A stretch of DNA of 64,000 nucleotides, taken from NCBI GenBank assembly GCA_037355855.1, contig CM074758.1:6917001-6981000 (forward strand), read 5' to 3'. Source of the DNA: Pseudo-nitzschia pungens. Its lineage: Eukaryota; Bacillariophyta; Bacillariophyceae; Bacillariales; Bacillariaceae. The notes under the pieces were generated by a model. It had not been told where the DNA came from. It saw only the letters and a program-made list of their open reading frames with translations, and did no database searches. Within the stretch, counting starts at the first letter, position 1. Every line of letters starts with the position of its first letter. The translations under genes were made by a program, and so were the position numbers. Of this stretch, positions 53,779-64,000 are shown one piece after another.

Positions 53779-54119
53779 CTACAAAATTCCTATCAGCTGA
53801 TCCCCCCCATTTTTAAAAAGATTAACTAATGTGGAATCGACGTAAACTCCGAAAAACTCTGTAGTACAAATTTCTACGTAATTTATTGTAGGATCAATCG
53901 TGCTCTATCTGGCTCTGTTTTGACACCGTTGTCAGAACACTGATTTTGTTCATTCTTTTGACAACACCTTCTTGTTTCGACCGGGACCATGGTGATTGCC
54001 CAAATCCTGTTGCAACACACCCATTGAACCATTTTTCTTGTCTAGAGCAACCCTTGCATTGAGAGTGTGTTTGAGCCTTTTTTCCAGAAAGTCACTTCCA
54101 CACCCCGGAGGTGGTGGAA

Positions 54120-54429
54120 CTACTCGGGGGTATGCAGCAGTTTGGTTAAAACGTACGCGTCGAGGTAGGTGTTCGATACGCTTGAGAGGATGGTGACACG
54201 GGCCCGGTCACAAATCAGGTCCAGCTCGGCGCGGCCGAGGGAATGGAGGCCGATCTGACGGGATACGCCTCCCGCGGCGTCTCCAGGAGAAATATTCTGC
54301 GGGCCCTCCGTGTCCCCCTTTTGGCAAAAGACAACTTCGAGCGTCTTTTCAGGGCCCTCGAATTTGCCGGTGTATTCTCTCTCAATGATGTTGCTGCTGC
54401 CATGAGCGATGCTAACAGCGAGTGGTTTC
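54120..54429 (+). other. GC-rich coding-like stretch before the minisatellite
   Basis: Plus-strand frame (MEADLTGYASRGVSRRNILR, then LLAKDNFERLFRALEFAGVF) runs from 54243 into the minisatellite. Balanced, helix-like composition suggests real protein, perhaps an N-terminal part of the element's transposase. Not recognised. Confidence 0.3.
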
Positions 54430-54605
54430 AACGCGTCGATATAATAAAGGGGGGTGGACAGCAAGCAGCAACGCGTCGATACACAGGGGACAGCAAGCAG
54501 CAACGCGTTGATAATACAGGGGGGACAGCAAGCAGCAAGCAGCCACGCGTCGATAGTATACCGACACGACAGCAAGCAGCAACGCGTCGATAGTATACCA
54601 GCGCC
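54430..54605. repeat. Minisatellite, second array
   Basis: About five units of the 1-860 type (CAACGCGTCGATA, ACAGCAAGCAGC), some with TATACC in place of TACAGG. It sits inside the Tc1-like element. Confidence 0.85.
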
Positions 54606-55110
54606 AAGAAATACCACTTCGGCTGCAACAATCAGTCCAATCCCAGCATCGACAGCGGTTCTAGCAACTCCACCAGCAGCAACGCTCCCTACCCTTGGTC
54701 TGTTCGATCCAGCATCCAGCAAGATGAAAAAGCCACCCCCCAAGAAATCGCAGCATAAAATTCCGATCTCCGCAACATGAAGACGTTTCTTTCTGTCAAT
54801 ACTGCAGTGAACGGGGTAAAGATGCCATCCGCAACGTTACAAGCGCAGGTGGACCGGCTCGTGAGAGAACAAGAGATAATTGACGTGCCTGATGACGAGG
54901 ACTTATTGATCTCCCCTTCAGGAAGGTGAGAAAAATTGCTCGCGGGATCTTGAAAACCAACAAGGACTATTCAATACCATTGAAATGGCACTCAGCTACA
55001 CGATGTACCATATTTCCAACCCAGCTGAACTGAGCCAGCAGTTGTATGCAATTATTCGGGGAATCCCTGAGTTCGTAAACTACTTTGCGAACGTCGGGTA
55101 TATGAACTGA
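54606..55110 (+). pseudogene. Transposase remnants, plus strand (N-terminal-like region and C-terminus)
   Basis: Up to about 54930 are open pieces with protein-like composition (LQAQVDRLVREQEIIDVPDD). At 54958-55110 the frame reads GLFNTIEMALSYTMYHISNP to FVNYFANVGYMN then TGA, which matches the C-terminal region I recall for Tc1/mariner-type transposases of this sort (FNT.E, then Y..VGY). The catalytic core is not on this strand but at 55950-56378 on the other. Confidence 0.45.
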
Positions 55111-55115
55111 ATGTA

Positions 55116-55879
55116 TTGTCACGTCTCCACCGGGCGATTGTTGCGTCTCCACAAGTCGATTGTTGTGTCCACCATGGTCGATTGTTGATTTTGGTTGTAT
55201 TTCTTAGTGTTTGTTTAGTGGATTTGCTTTTGCAATTTGCAAAAATAGAAATAATGAATTAGAGTTGCTGAGCGCTGAGCGCTTTTGGTAGTGGTAGTGG
55301 ATCGATCGATCGATTTGCGTTTTGGTGTTCCGGTTTTCGTGTAACATATGTTCAGTATCCACCCCTGTAAATGAATAATAACTAAAGACAACTCTAACCT
55401 ATCAGATTACAAGCACGTCGGTCTTCAATCCCAGCAGTTCTTCTATACTTTGCGGCGCCGGTCGACTTCAATCCCACCATCTGGACGTCCGAGGTTTTCT
55501 ATTGTACCTATGTTCGATATCCACCAATAGAGATGAATATAATCGATTCCCACAAGTGTTCGATACTTAGATGTGGGAGTGACACAGGAGTGACGTGGGA
55601 GTGACACTGCCGGCGGCGCTATTAGGGTACAATCGAAAACCTATTACAAATAATAAGAAACTGGAGCAAACTGGAGCAAGAAACTGGAGCAACACTAATT
55701 CATTATTTCTATTTTTGCAAATTGCAAAAGCAAAATCCAACAAACTACCACTAAGAAATACAACCACCAAATCGAAATCGACCATGGTGGAGCCGGAGAC
55801 AATCGACAATGGTGGAGACGCGACAATCGACAATCGACAATGGTGGAGACTCGACAATCGCCTGGTGGAGACGCGACAA
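55116..55879. mobile_element. 764-bp inverted-repeat element (MITE-like), TA-flanked
   Basis: The ends TTGTCACGTCTCCACCGGGC and, in inverse, TTGTCGCGTCTCCACCAGGC match; TA at 55114-55115 and 55880-55881. The inverted match extends for over 130 bp (ATTGCAAAAGCAAATC-type stretch, CACTAAGAAATACAACC). Subterminal TCGATTGT/CTCCACCA repeats. No ORF. Confidence 0.7.
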
Positions 55880-55949
55880 TATACAGAGGGGGGGCCTCCC
55901 TTCTTTGCCTTCTTCTTCTTGATAGAAGATGGGAATGGATAGGCTTGGT

Positions 55950-56586
55950 CCAACAATCGGAATCAACATTGATGATTGGATTGTAAGCGCACTCAACAAA
56001 TCGATGCCCCGCCGCTAGAATTGCACCCAGCGCCAGTGGACTGCGGTGAGCCACCAAATTGTCCATGAGAAAACACTTTCTATTGCCATCCACACCCGGT
56101 GGCAGGGATTCGAGGATGCTGTCAATAAACGCAGCGAAGGAGATGTCATCGGTTCCTACTGTATCAAATCTAACCCAGCGACGTCCCTCAGGATCCCTGC
56201 TGATTGCCATCTTGAGAGTATGATTTACAGGATGGCCGTAGTTCCCTTGCTGGCGCACCCTCCCACAGAGCGCAGCCTTCCCCATTCTCCTGTTTGCGTT
56301 CTCTAGTTTAATACCTGCTTCATCCACATCAATCATATCGTCCCTACGGATGTCCGCAATCCCATTCGGATAATTCATGGTCCAGTATCGGAATCTCTTG
56401 TATCAATTCCGAAAAGTAAATGCCTGATTTGCTGTTGTAGAGCACTTCTTCCTGTTGATTCCGATTGAATTCTCTGCTTCCGTAATGGGGATTGCCATTC
56501 ACCATGGTGGAATTGTCGATTGTCGAATTCCCGTCGTTGTCGGTCGAAGAATAAAAAGCAGTCGAAAAATCACTCTGCGAGGTCAA
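55950..56586 (-). pseudogene. Tc1/mariner-like transposase core, broken
   Basis: Reads MIDVDEAGIKLENANRRMGK (first catalytic Asp), RWVRFDTVGTDDISFAAFID, CFLMDNLVAHRS (second Asp) and FVECAYNP, then leaves the family pattern at about 55950. Upstream, the frame changes near 56375 (FSELIQEIPILDHE in another frame). The third acidic residue and C-terminus are missing on this strand. Such enzymes cut and paste the element at TA. Confidence 0.65.
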
Positions 56587-56877
56587 TTTTCACTGGAAAA
56601 AAGGCCATAGACCTCAGAATAATGAAAGGGTTGCTCTGGACAAGAAAAATGGGTTCAAAGGAGCTGTTGCAACAGGATTTGGGCAATCACCATGGTCCCG
56701 GTCGAAACAAGAAGGAGTGGTGTGTTGGTGTCAAAAAAGAGGAAGACTAGAGCCTACAATAAATTACGTAGAAATTTGTACTACAGAGTTTTTCGGAGTT
56801 TACGTCGATTCCACATTAACTCCTCGAGTTAATCTGATTTAAAATGGGGGGGATCAGCTGATAGGAATTTCGTAGTA

Positions 56878-57030
56878 TCAATAATGCACCGTACAATGAA
56901 ATTGAAAATGTACCTTATTGCACCAATCTATCCTCAGTTGATTCTAGGCTAGTCTTCAGACAGATCAACTACTAAAAGCACCCTCTACTATTACTAATAG
57001 TGACTGTTGGTTCAAGTAGTTGATCTATCC
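56878..57030. other. Short spacer with an inverted repeat
   Basis: AGATCAACTACT at 56962-56973 and its complement at 57015-57026, with a 41-nt loop. No gene. Confidence 0.4.
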
Positions 57031-59672
57031 TGCCATACCCCGGGTCTACTAGTGATTAGAATAGTAGTGATATGCAAATTGTGAGCTCTATCGGTTAGTC
57101 TATCTGCTACAGTTCCAGCAGGCCGCTGAATCGGCGATTCCATCGGCTCGCTGATCTTTTTATCCTTATCCCCAAATGGACTCGTGATTGTATTCCGGTG
57201 CACGGCATACTCCTCCATGGGACTGTTACAACTACTCCTCCATCTTGATACCATCCCTGCAATAATAGGGGTGGATCCTCCTGATGTTAACCCGGTCGGT
57301 TACAAAGGGAGCAGTCTCAATAGTTACAGTTCCATTACCATGGGCCTTGAGAACCTTGTAAGGTCCTTGCCATGGGAGGGATAGTTTTGGGATAATGCCC
57401 TTCCTTTCCAAGGTGACATAGTCTCCTTCCTTATAGACATGGGGGATCCTCTTTTGGTTCTCCCAGATGTTACTCTTGTGGATACTCTTCTGTTTCCTTG
57501 CTTGGATTGCTTCCCAATCCGCTGGGAAATTCACAGGCATAAACATGTCCCTTCCGAACACCAATTGTGCCGGGGAGTACCCCAGGGTAGTGTGGATGGC
57601 GCTTTGAATGGCATATGCTGCCTTGGTGGTGAATTCCTCAAAGGGGTCCTCCTCGTGGAGGTCCCTCTGCTCCAGATTGAAGGACAATAGACAGTCCTTT
57701 AAAACCTGGTGGATCCTCTCCAATACTGAGTTGGATTGCGGATTCCAAGCCCCACTGGGCTTTCTTTTCATCCCCATGTTGTCACAGAGTTCTTGGAACT
57801 CTGCCTTGAACTCACTCCCGCCATCAAAGCCAATTTCCTTTGGGCGCGGACATCTTGCTAGCCAGGTACTGTCCAACAATCGTTGAGTTTCTGCTGCAGT
57901 TGGTGAATCCTTCAAGTGGGCCAGCTCAAACCATCCGGTTACTGGGTCCACCATGGTGAGAACATGGATGTGGTAGTCTTTACCATTTTTATTGTGGACA
58001 GTTGCAGGCCCCCAGAGATTTACATTGACCCTCTGCCATTTGGTAACCTCAGCTGCTTTCTCCGGTAGTAGTCCATACTTCTTCTGGCCACTCTTTTTGA
58101 ACATCTGGCATGTGTGGCAGTGTTTACAGAGGTCCTGGACATCCTTTCGAAGGCCTTTCCAGGTGAACACTGAGCGAATGCTCTGTTCCATTCTCTTTTC
58201 TCCGGGATGGACCAGCATGGTGTGGTACCATTCCATAACCCTTTCCTTGAGTTTGTCGGGAATCAGGATCTTCCCTTCTTTGTGGATTAGACTATAACCT
58301 TCCACCATTTTGGTGGTTAGTCGTTTGTCTTTTTCCAGAGCACTTGTGATCTTTGTGTCCTTTTGTTGGTAGAACTGGATCATATCCGGGGCAAGTGGGA
58401 ATGCACTATTGCCCTGGAATTCTTCCGGCGCTTCTTCTCCAAGTGGGAATAGGAGTTGCCGGAGGTGCTCTTCCTCATCCGCGTAGGTGAGGGGCTTATT
58501 TGGTGGTAGCCATTCCACTGTGTCTGCTGGATCATCCGTAATGTCCAGGCGTGACAGTGCATCTGCTGCGTCATTGTCTTTGCCAGCAACATGCTTGACT
58601 ACCGGATGGAACTCCTCCATAAGGAGTCTCCACCGGACCATTCTTTGCGTTGGCATCTGCTGATACAGTAGGTTAAGGTGGTCTGTGTGAATAATCACAT
58701 CTTGTCCTCATAGGATTCCTTTGAACGTTTTGAGCCCTTCCACTATGCCAAAGAGTTCTTTTTCCCCTACAGTGTAGTTGAGCTGCGCTGAGTTCAGTTT
58801 CCTTGTGTAGAATCCAAGGGGTTTGCTGTCTTGGCACACAGTTGCTCCCAGCTGCCTGTCACTGGCATCTGAGTAGAGATGAAATGGTTTCATAAAATCT
58901 GGGAATGCGAGTTTCGCTTCATTTGTGAGCATCCTCTTTGCCTCCATGAAAGCTTTCTGCTCTGCTGGACCCCAGTACCAGTTCATTTTGCCCTTTTTCC
59001 CTGCTAGTTTGTTGAGGGGGGCTAGGATGTGGGAGCGCCACTTCCACATATCCCTGTAAAAATTCACCATTCCAAGGAACATCTTGAGTTGCTTGGTGTT
59101 CTTTGGGGCTTCCAGGCGCTTCATTGCCTCCAGCTTCTTTGGCTGGGGTTGGATGCCCTCTGTTGTTAATAGAAATCCCAGATATTCCACTTCTTTTTGC
59201 ATGAAAAAGGATTTTCTGAGGTTGGCACGAAAGCCGGCATCATCCAGTCTCTGTAGGACTGTATCGATTTTGTCCAGGTGGTCCTGTTCGGATTCCCCTC
59301 CCGCTGAATGATTAGGATATCATCGATATAGACCAGGACATAGTCCAGGTCCCCGAGTAGGTTCATCATGACCGATTGGAAGATGTCAGGTGCGCATGCA
59401 ATTCGCATTGCCAATCGCTTGTAGGCATATTTTCCCCATGGCAAAATGGTGGAGCAGTTCTTTTGGCTCTCCTTGCAAATGGGAATGGTGTAGTAGCCTT
59501 GGGATAAGTTTAGGGCCGTAGCTGATTTGAACTTTTGTAGTCTTTGGATTGTTTCCCCTATTTGTGGTAATGGAAATGGTTTCCTTTGGATGGCTGCATT
59601 CATCTTACAAAAGTCGGTGAGAACGTGAATGTCCCCTGTCTTCTTGGGTTGACAGAATGTGGGAGATGCCCA
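57031..59672 (-). mobile_element. LTR element 5: truncated relative of LTR element 4
   Basis: The left LTR (57031-57207, 177 bp) is the 3' LTR, closely related to 37651-37839. Pol follows and is cut at about 59672 within the RT (after GDAHVLTDFCKM-type sequence and WASPTFCQPK). No 5' LTR, gag or protease. No TSD can be given. Confidence 0.85.
57232..59672 (-). pseudogene. Pol of LTR element 5, broken
   Basis: Three open pieces: RT start to YIDDILII (59300-59672), late RT/RNase H (58708-59202, SDASDRQLGATV) and connection/integrase (57232-58698: CKHCHTC, VNLWGP where the intact copy has VDLWGP, FDGGSEF, LERIHQ). A frame change near 59295-59300 and a stop at 58708-58710 separate them. The first integrase Asp is changed to Asn. 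Clearly non-functional. Confidence 0.85.
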
Positions 59673-60374
59673 TGCGTCCGAAAACTGTTTCGCGACAGTT
59701 GCGACCCCATTGCGACCCAATCGCGACCATTTCCTCAGAAACGCAACCCAATTTTTTTATTCCCAACCTTTTTTCCATTATTCGCAACCATCTTAGCTCG
59801 CATTTCTCAACCCCCCCACGTTTCGAGAAAAATGTTTCCATCCAGACCCTGATATCCACTCACTCATCACATTTTCACTTCATTTGACACATTTGACTCA
59901 ATAAACCAAGTAATTTCCAATCAATTTTTTTTCAATCACAAAAAAGATCCACTTCTTATTACTTCGTACGGTAGTAAAATCACTCACGTCGGCTAGAACT
60001 GGCACCTTCCTTTTGTCACCATACCACCTCTCTCTTTTGCATCACATTAAAAAAAATTATCAAACACATGTTTGATATTGACCATGCCGAAAGCTTCCTC
60101 AAACCCAAGGCACTTCGCCGATGCTCCCAGAATTCCCAAGACATTCCATTGTCGCAACTGCATTGCCTCCGGACGAAGAAGAAAATCAAAATCATTCAAG
60201 GGGTACAAACAAGAATCAAGCTACAATTTCACCTATCGATATGTATCTCAAGGGCTCTCAAAGCATCTTTATTACAATAGTGATTGCTGGAACTATTATC
60301 GTGATAACAATCTTATGGATTTCATTTCTTCCGTGAAAGAAGAAGTCACCCTTCCTTCGGTTCAACAATACACA
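59673..60374 (+). other. Unassigned region; small ORF 60121-60336 with a hydrophobic segment
   Basis: After the truncation the sequence is unrelated to LTR 4. A 71-codon plus ORF (MLPEFPRHSIVATALPPDEE start) has a C-terminal membrane-like segment (IFITIVIAGTIIVITILWIS) ending at TGA. An overlapping frame (60072-60404) is also open. Weak support; either may be chance. Confidence 0.25.
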
Positions 60375-60775
60375 CCATCACAGCAAGCAGCAGCAACGCG
60401 TTGATAATACAGGGGGGGGGACAGCAAGCAGCAGCAACGCGTCGATAATACAGGGGGGGGCAGCAAGCAGCAACGCGTCGATAATACAGGGGAGGACAGC
60501 AAGCAGCAACGCGTCGACAATAAGCAGCAACGCGTTGATAATACAGAGGGGGGACGGCAAGCAGCAGCAAGCAGCAACACGTCGACAATACAGGGAGAGG
60601 GGACAGCAAAGACCAACCACGCGTCGATAATACAGGGGGGACAGCAAGCAGCAAGCAGCAGCAACGCGTCGATAATACAGGGGGGGGACAGCAAGCAGCA
60701 ACCATGCGTCGATAATACAGGGGGGGACAGCAAGCAGTAGCAACGCGTCGATAACACAGGGGGGATAATACACGA
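60375..60775. repeat. Minisatellite, third array
   Basis: About ten units of the type at 1-860 (CAACGCGTCGATAATACAGG, long G-runs up to nine, CAGCAAGCAGC). Confidence 0.9.
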
Positions 60776-60789
60776 GAATATTTTTAAAG

Positions 60790-61760
60790 AACTATCGCCT
60801 TCGTCGTCTTTCCTTGTCAGCAATCGTATTGGTCGTTCCTTCTTGTTCTGATTTGTATTCGTCGGTCCTCCTTGCTGCGATCGTCTTTGTCGTTCCTCCT
60901 TGTTCCGATTGTCGTCGTCGTTCCTCCTTGTTCCGATTGTCGTCGTCATTCCTCCTTGTTCCGATTGTCGTTGTCGTTCCTCTGTTTCGATCGTCTTCGT
61001 CGTTCCTCTTGGATCCGATCGGAAATCGTCGTTGCTCTTTGTTTCGATCGTCTTCGTCGTCGTCCTTGAAATCATCGTCTTCGTCGTGCCTCTTGAATTC
61101 GATCGTCTTCATCGTGCCTCTTGAATCTCGTCGTGCCTCTCGTGCCTCTTGAATCCGATCGTCTTCGTTGTCGTCCTTGAAATCGTCGTCGCTCTTCGTT
61201 ACGATCGGAAATCGTCTTTGTTTTGATTCGAATTCGATTAAGCAGTGGTTAGACGTGAAAAATGTTAGTACTAGTAATGAGTCTAAATCAAACATGCACG
61301 ATACACCTACATCTTAAAAGCAGAAAATACGAGAATATTTTTAGGGAACTATGCATACCTTTTCCGATCGTTCCGGTTGTTGTCATCGTCGTTCCTCTTC
61401 GCTCCAATATCTCCTGTGTGAATGTACAAAATAAACAACAGGCGGTTAGTCGTCATTATTGTTCCGGTCGTCATCGTCATCTCTCTCTGTCCCAAACGGT
61501 ATTCAATTACGGTACCTTTTATTGTGGTCGTCCCTCTTTGTTCCGATCGTCGTCGTCTTTCCTCTTCGCTCCGATCTCTCCTGTGTGAATGTACAAAATA
61601 AACAAAAGGCGGTTAGTCGTCATTATCATTCCGGTTGTCATTGTTGTCCCGGTCGTCGTTGTCTGGGTCGTCGTCGACTCGCTCGTCATCGTCATCCCTC
61701 CTTGTCCTGATCGGTATTCAATCACAGTACCTTCTAGTGTCTTTGGTCCTCTTTGATCCG
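60790..61760. repeat. TCGTCGTTCCTCCTTGTTCC-type tandem repeats
   Basis: Degenerate units of about 27-35 bp (GATCGTCTTCGTCGTTCCTC variants) at 60810-61210 and 61370-61760. A larger duplication, CTCTTCGCTCC to GGCGGTTAGTCGTCATTAT, appears at 61397-61460 and 61562-61626. Minus frames are Asp/Arg/Thr-rich and open only by repeat bias. Confidence 0.75.
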
Positions 61761-62097
61761 ATCGTCGTCGTCCTCCTCTGCAGGTTCGTTCGCGCGTCGT
61801 ACTCGTAGATATCTGGGTAAGCCAGGTGACTCAAGGTCTGCAGCCCACCCTATCTTGATAGCAAAAGATAACAGCAAGGATTTCAAGAGTGATCAGTTCT
61901 TTACTTTCTTTGCCATTTGTCTCTCCAAGATGGTACCAGGCGCCTTGATCCCACTTTCAACTGGACTGGCCAGAAAATTCCAATGTGGAAACGAAAACAA
62001 AAATGAAAATGAAAATTATGACACATCCCGTACGAGGGAGATGTGGGGCGGAAAATCAATCTGCCACTGTGACGTAGTGCCTGTGTGTACAGGCTGA
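61753..62097 (+). other. Possible ORF of 114 codons
   Basis: ATG 61753 (MIRSSSSSSAGSFARRTRRY) to TGA. The first part is repeat-like; the middle (HPILIAKDNSKDFKSDQFFT) looks more protein-like. Not recognised, weakly supported. Confidence 0.2.
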
Positions 62098-62180
62098 GTG
62101 GAAAAAATGACAGCAAGGTATGTACTTTACAGTACTAAGTGTACAGGCTGAGAAAAAAAATGACAGGTCTGTGCATACCC
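62085..62180. repeat. Short duplication GTGTACAGGCTGAG...ATGACAG
   Basis: GTGTACAGGCTGAGTGGAAA and GTGTACAGGCTGAGAAAAAA, each followed by AATGACAG, about 52 bp apart. Confidence 0.5.
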
Positions 62181-62335
62181 GTTCCTAGTAGGTACCGACA
62201 GTATGTACAGGCCGGGGATGTGTATGTTTCCAGTACAGTGTAAACGGTACGTATAAACTGTACGTACGGTACTGGTACAAATCTTTTGGCGGGAAGAACT
62301 ACTACTAGTACACCCACTAAGTGAGCTATTCGGTT

Positions 62336-62845
62336 ATTCAATGTTAACATCCAAACTATTGGTGATTTTTGAATACTTCTTTTTGAATACTCTTGCCCAT
62401 GTATGGGATGAGGAATATTCACACTGGAATCACACAAATATTGGACAGATTCATTCAGATATGTGATTTGGTACTTTTTTCTGGTAAGTTTTCCAGTAGT
62501 TAACCAAATGTAAATTATTCAGTGGTGACATCCAAAATATAGGTGATTTTTGAATACTTCTTTTTGAATACTCTTGCGCATGCATAGGATTAGACTTATT
62601 CACACTGGAATCACAGAACTATTGGCCAGATTCATTCAGATATGTGATTTGGTACTTTTTTCTAGTAAATTCTGCGGTACTGGGCCAACTATCAATTATT
62701 CAGTGGTGACATCCAAACTATTGGTGATTTTTGAATACTTCTTTTTGAATACTGTTGTCCATGCATAGGATGAGGATTATTCACACTGGAATCACACAAA
62801 TATTGGCCAGATTCATTCAGATATGTGAGGTGATGGTATATTTAC
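62336..62845. repeat. 181-bp tandem repeat, about three units
   Basis: ACATCCAAAMTATWGGTGAT recurs at 62347, 62528 and 62709, exactly 181 bp apart. Each unit contains TTTGAATACTTCTTTTTGAA and CACACTGGAATCACA. No coding capacity. Confidence 0.85.
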
Positions 62846-62995
62846 TGAGGTATTCTTGCTGCTTGTAGTGGTAGTACAGTTATACACTGCTGCTATATGA
62901 AGATATTCAAGGTGGATGCTATGATCTGTGCTAAGGCTCCTGTGTAGGAGAGGTACTGGGGCTACAGGCAGCAGCATCCAGTAGCTGACTAACAG

Positions 62996-63132
62996 GTGCT
63001 GAGCTGAGTGCTGAGCTGAGTGCTGAGCTGTGTGCTAATTGGTAGCATACAGGCTTAGCAACAGGCTTAGCAACAGGCTTAGCAACAGGCTTAGCAACAG
63101 GCTTAGCAACAGGCTTAGCAACAGCCTTAGCA
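62996..63132. repeat. 12-bp tandem repeats
   Basis: Three copies of TGCTGAGCTGAG, then seven copies of ACAGGCTTAGCA (63049-63132, last one ACAGCCTTAGCA). The minus strand reads repeated Ala-Lys-Pro-Val in a frame at 62931-63173, which could be a repeat-bearing peptide but has no other support. Confidence 0.85.
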
Positions 63133-63179
63133 ACAGACCTATCCTGTTTAGTATGGATGCTAGCAGAAGTCACTAGGGC

Positions 63180-64000
63180 CGTCGCGTACGATTTGTACCA
63201 ATCGTACGTACCCCGAGTAAAGCACCTGTTATGGTGTAGCTAAATGCTACAAGGTTAGGGTTGCTAATGCTACGAGATACTGGAGATGTGATACTATGCT
63301 ACCGCCGGGGTCGGGTCATTGGTGTATGATATGTACTATGACCGGATACCCGGCCCAAACAGTTACCCAACACGCTAGTGTAAGTGAGCTAGCACACGAT
63401 CGCTAATAATTAATCGGAGATACGATACTCCGTACGCTACCCGTAGAATACAGTACTGGAGCTACAGAGCTCTGTTATTCTACGAGTTATCGGAACGCTG
63501 TCACGATACGATACAGAGCTGAGCTGCGCTCAGCTTCCGACGCTATATTCACTCTTTCTAAATTAGACACCTATCATGCCCTTCCCTTACGACCGATTCC
63601 GATGTACCTCTAGGGAAGTGCCTTGTATTGACTAAGTGTATGCAATAGACCTTGAACAGTCCACTGTAGACTCACGATTTGCCAGGACTTTACGTGTTAT
63701 TATTGTTAAGGCTTTCCCTTATTTTTCAGTACGCAGTACAAGACGATTTATCTACGAGTCGATTAAGTTCCCCGAAGATTGCTGACGAGCAATATCAACG
63801 CAGCTACATACTACTACAGTGTGTAGGTTGTAGTACAGCAGAAGAGGTAGTCAAAAATTAAAGCGCGGCGGGGAGTGCTCTCTGTGGTTTAGGTGGCGCG
63901 CGATACCACTCTACTACTGGTTTCTACTATTACTTCAGTACGGTACATACTAGTAGTAACTCTACTGCTATCATGTAGAAGAAATCGATTCTCAGCAAAT
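63180..64000. other. Intergenic, nothing recognised
   Basis: Contains a palindrome-rich stretch (CGTACGATT / AATCGTACG at 63185-63210; GCTGAGCTGCGCTCAGC near 63523). A 60-codon plus frame at 63679-63861 has no support. Confidence 0.4.

Larger units (their letters stand above)
53779..56875. mobile_element. Tc1/mariner-like element with long TIRs, damaged
   Basis: Inverted repeats of about 250-290 bp: 53779-54060 (CTACAAAATTCCTATCAGCT...) and about 56600-56875 in inverse. TA flanks both ends (53777-53778, 56876-56877). Inside are transposase pieces on opposite strands, the minisatellite, and a 764-bp TA-flanked inverted-repeat element. Confidence 0.75.

Noticed and set aside
62336..62845. CRISPR-like array
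   Set aside because: Repeats are 181 bp and contiguous without unique spacers; the sequence is eukaryotic.

Overview
The window is eukaryotic nuclear DNA made almost entirely of transposable elements. I see no operons, tRNA or rRNA. The element types (Ty3-like elements with short LTRs, an endonuclease-RT-RNase H LINE, a large DNA transposon with a DUF7869-like transposase, a Tc1/mariner-like element) suggest a stramenopile, perhaps a diatom. That is inference from family resemblance only; I could not search a database.

The main feature is a nested element at 2815-45284. Its two ends are inverted repeats (CWGGGCCATCCGATGG...) flanked by TA. The DNA transposon's own sequence is only about 5 kb once later insertions are discounted. 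It carries one minus-strand transposase gene of about 900 codons, now split into five pieces: 44535-44122, 36533-35820, 29239-28102, 25278-25190 and 4799-4403. Four insertions separate the pieces: a 1.7-kb non-autonomous LINE-like element (36534-44121), an LTR element (29240-35819), a chimeric LINE/gag insertion (25297-28101) and a LINE (4800-25189). Each is flanked by a target-site duplication (TSD; 19, 5, 18 and 20 bp), and the transposase reading frame passes through every junction when the insertion and one TSD copy are removed. These insertions themselves contain further elements: LTR element 4 (37651-43502) in the non-autonomous element, LTR elements 1 (10104-13178) and 2 (13571-19313) in the LINE, and a second non-autonomous copy (29683-31408) in LTR element 3.

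Right of the transposon are a degenerate LTR element (LTR 6, 45733-51514), one intact single-copy-looking coiled-coil gene (52572-53525), a damaged Tc1/mariner-like element (53779-56875) containing a smaller TA-flanked inverted-repeat element, a truncated LTR element (LTR 5, 57031-59672), and several tandem arrays. A minisatellite around CAACGCGTCGATAATACAGG occurs at 1-860, 54430-54605 and 60375-60775.

Recurrent expression signals: in three different LTR families gag is separated from protease/pol by one in-frame UGA, pointing to stop-codon readthrough. The LINE has overlapping ORFs (TGATG, then an 8-nt overlap) and a CTA-TAG-G stop that a +1 shift would bypass, present in two separate copies. 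The LINE and the 1.7-kb non-autonomous element share a 3' hairpin and a TTA-repeat tail, so the LINE machinery probably moves both.
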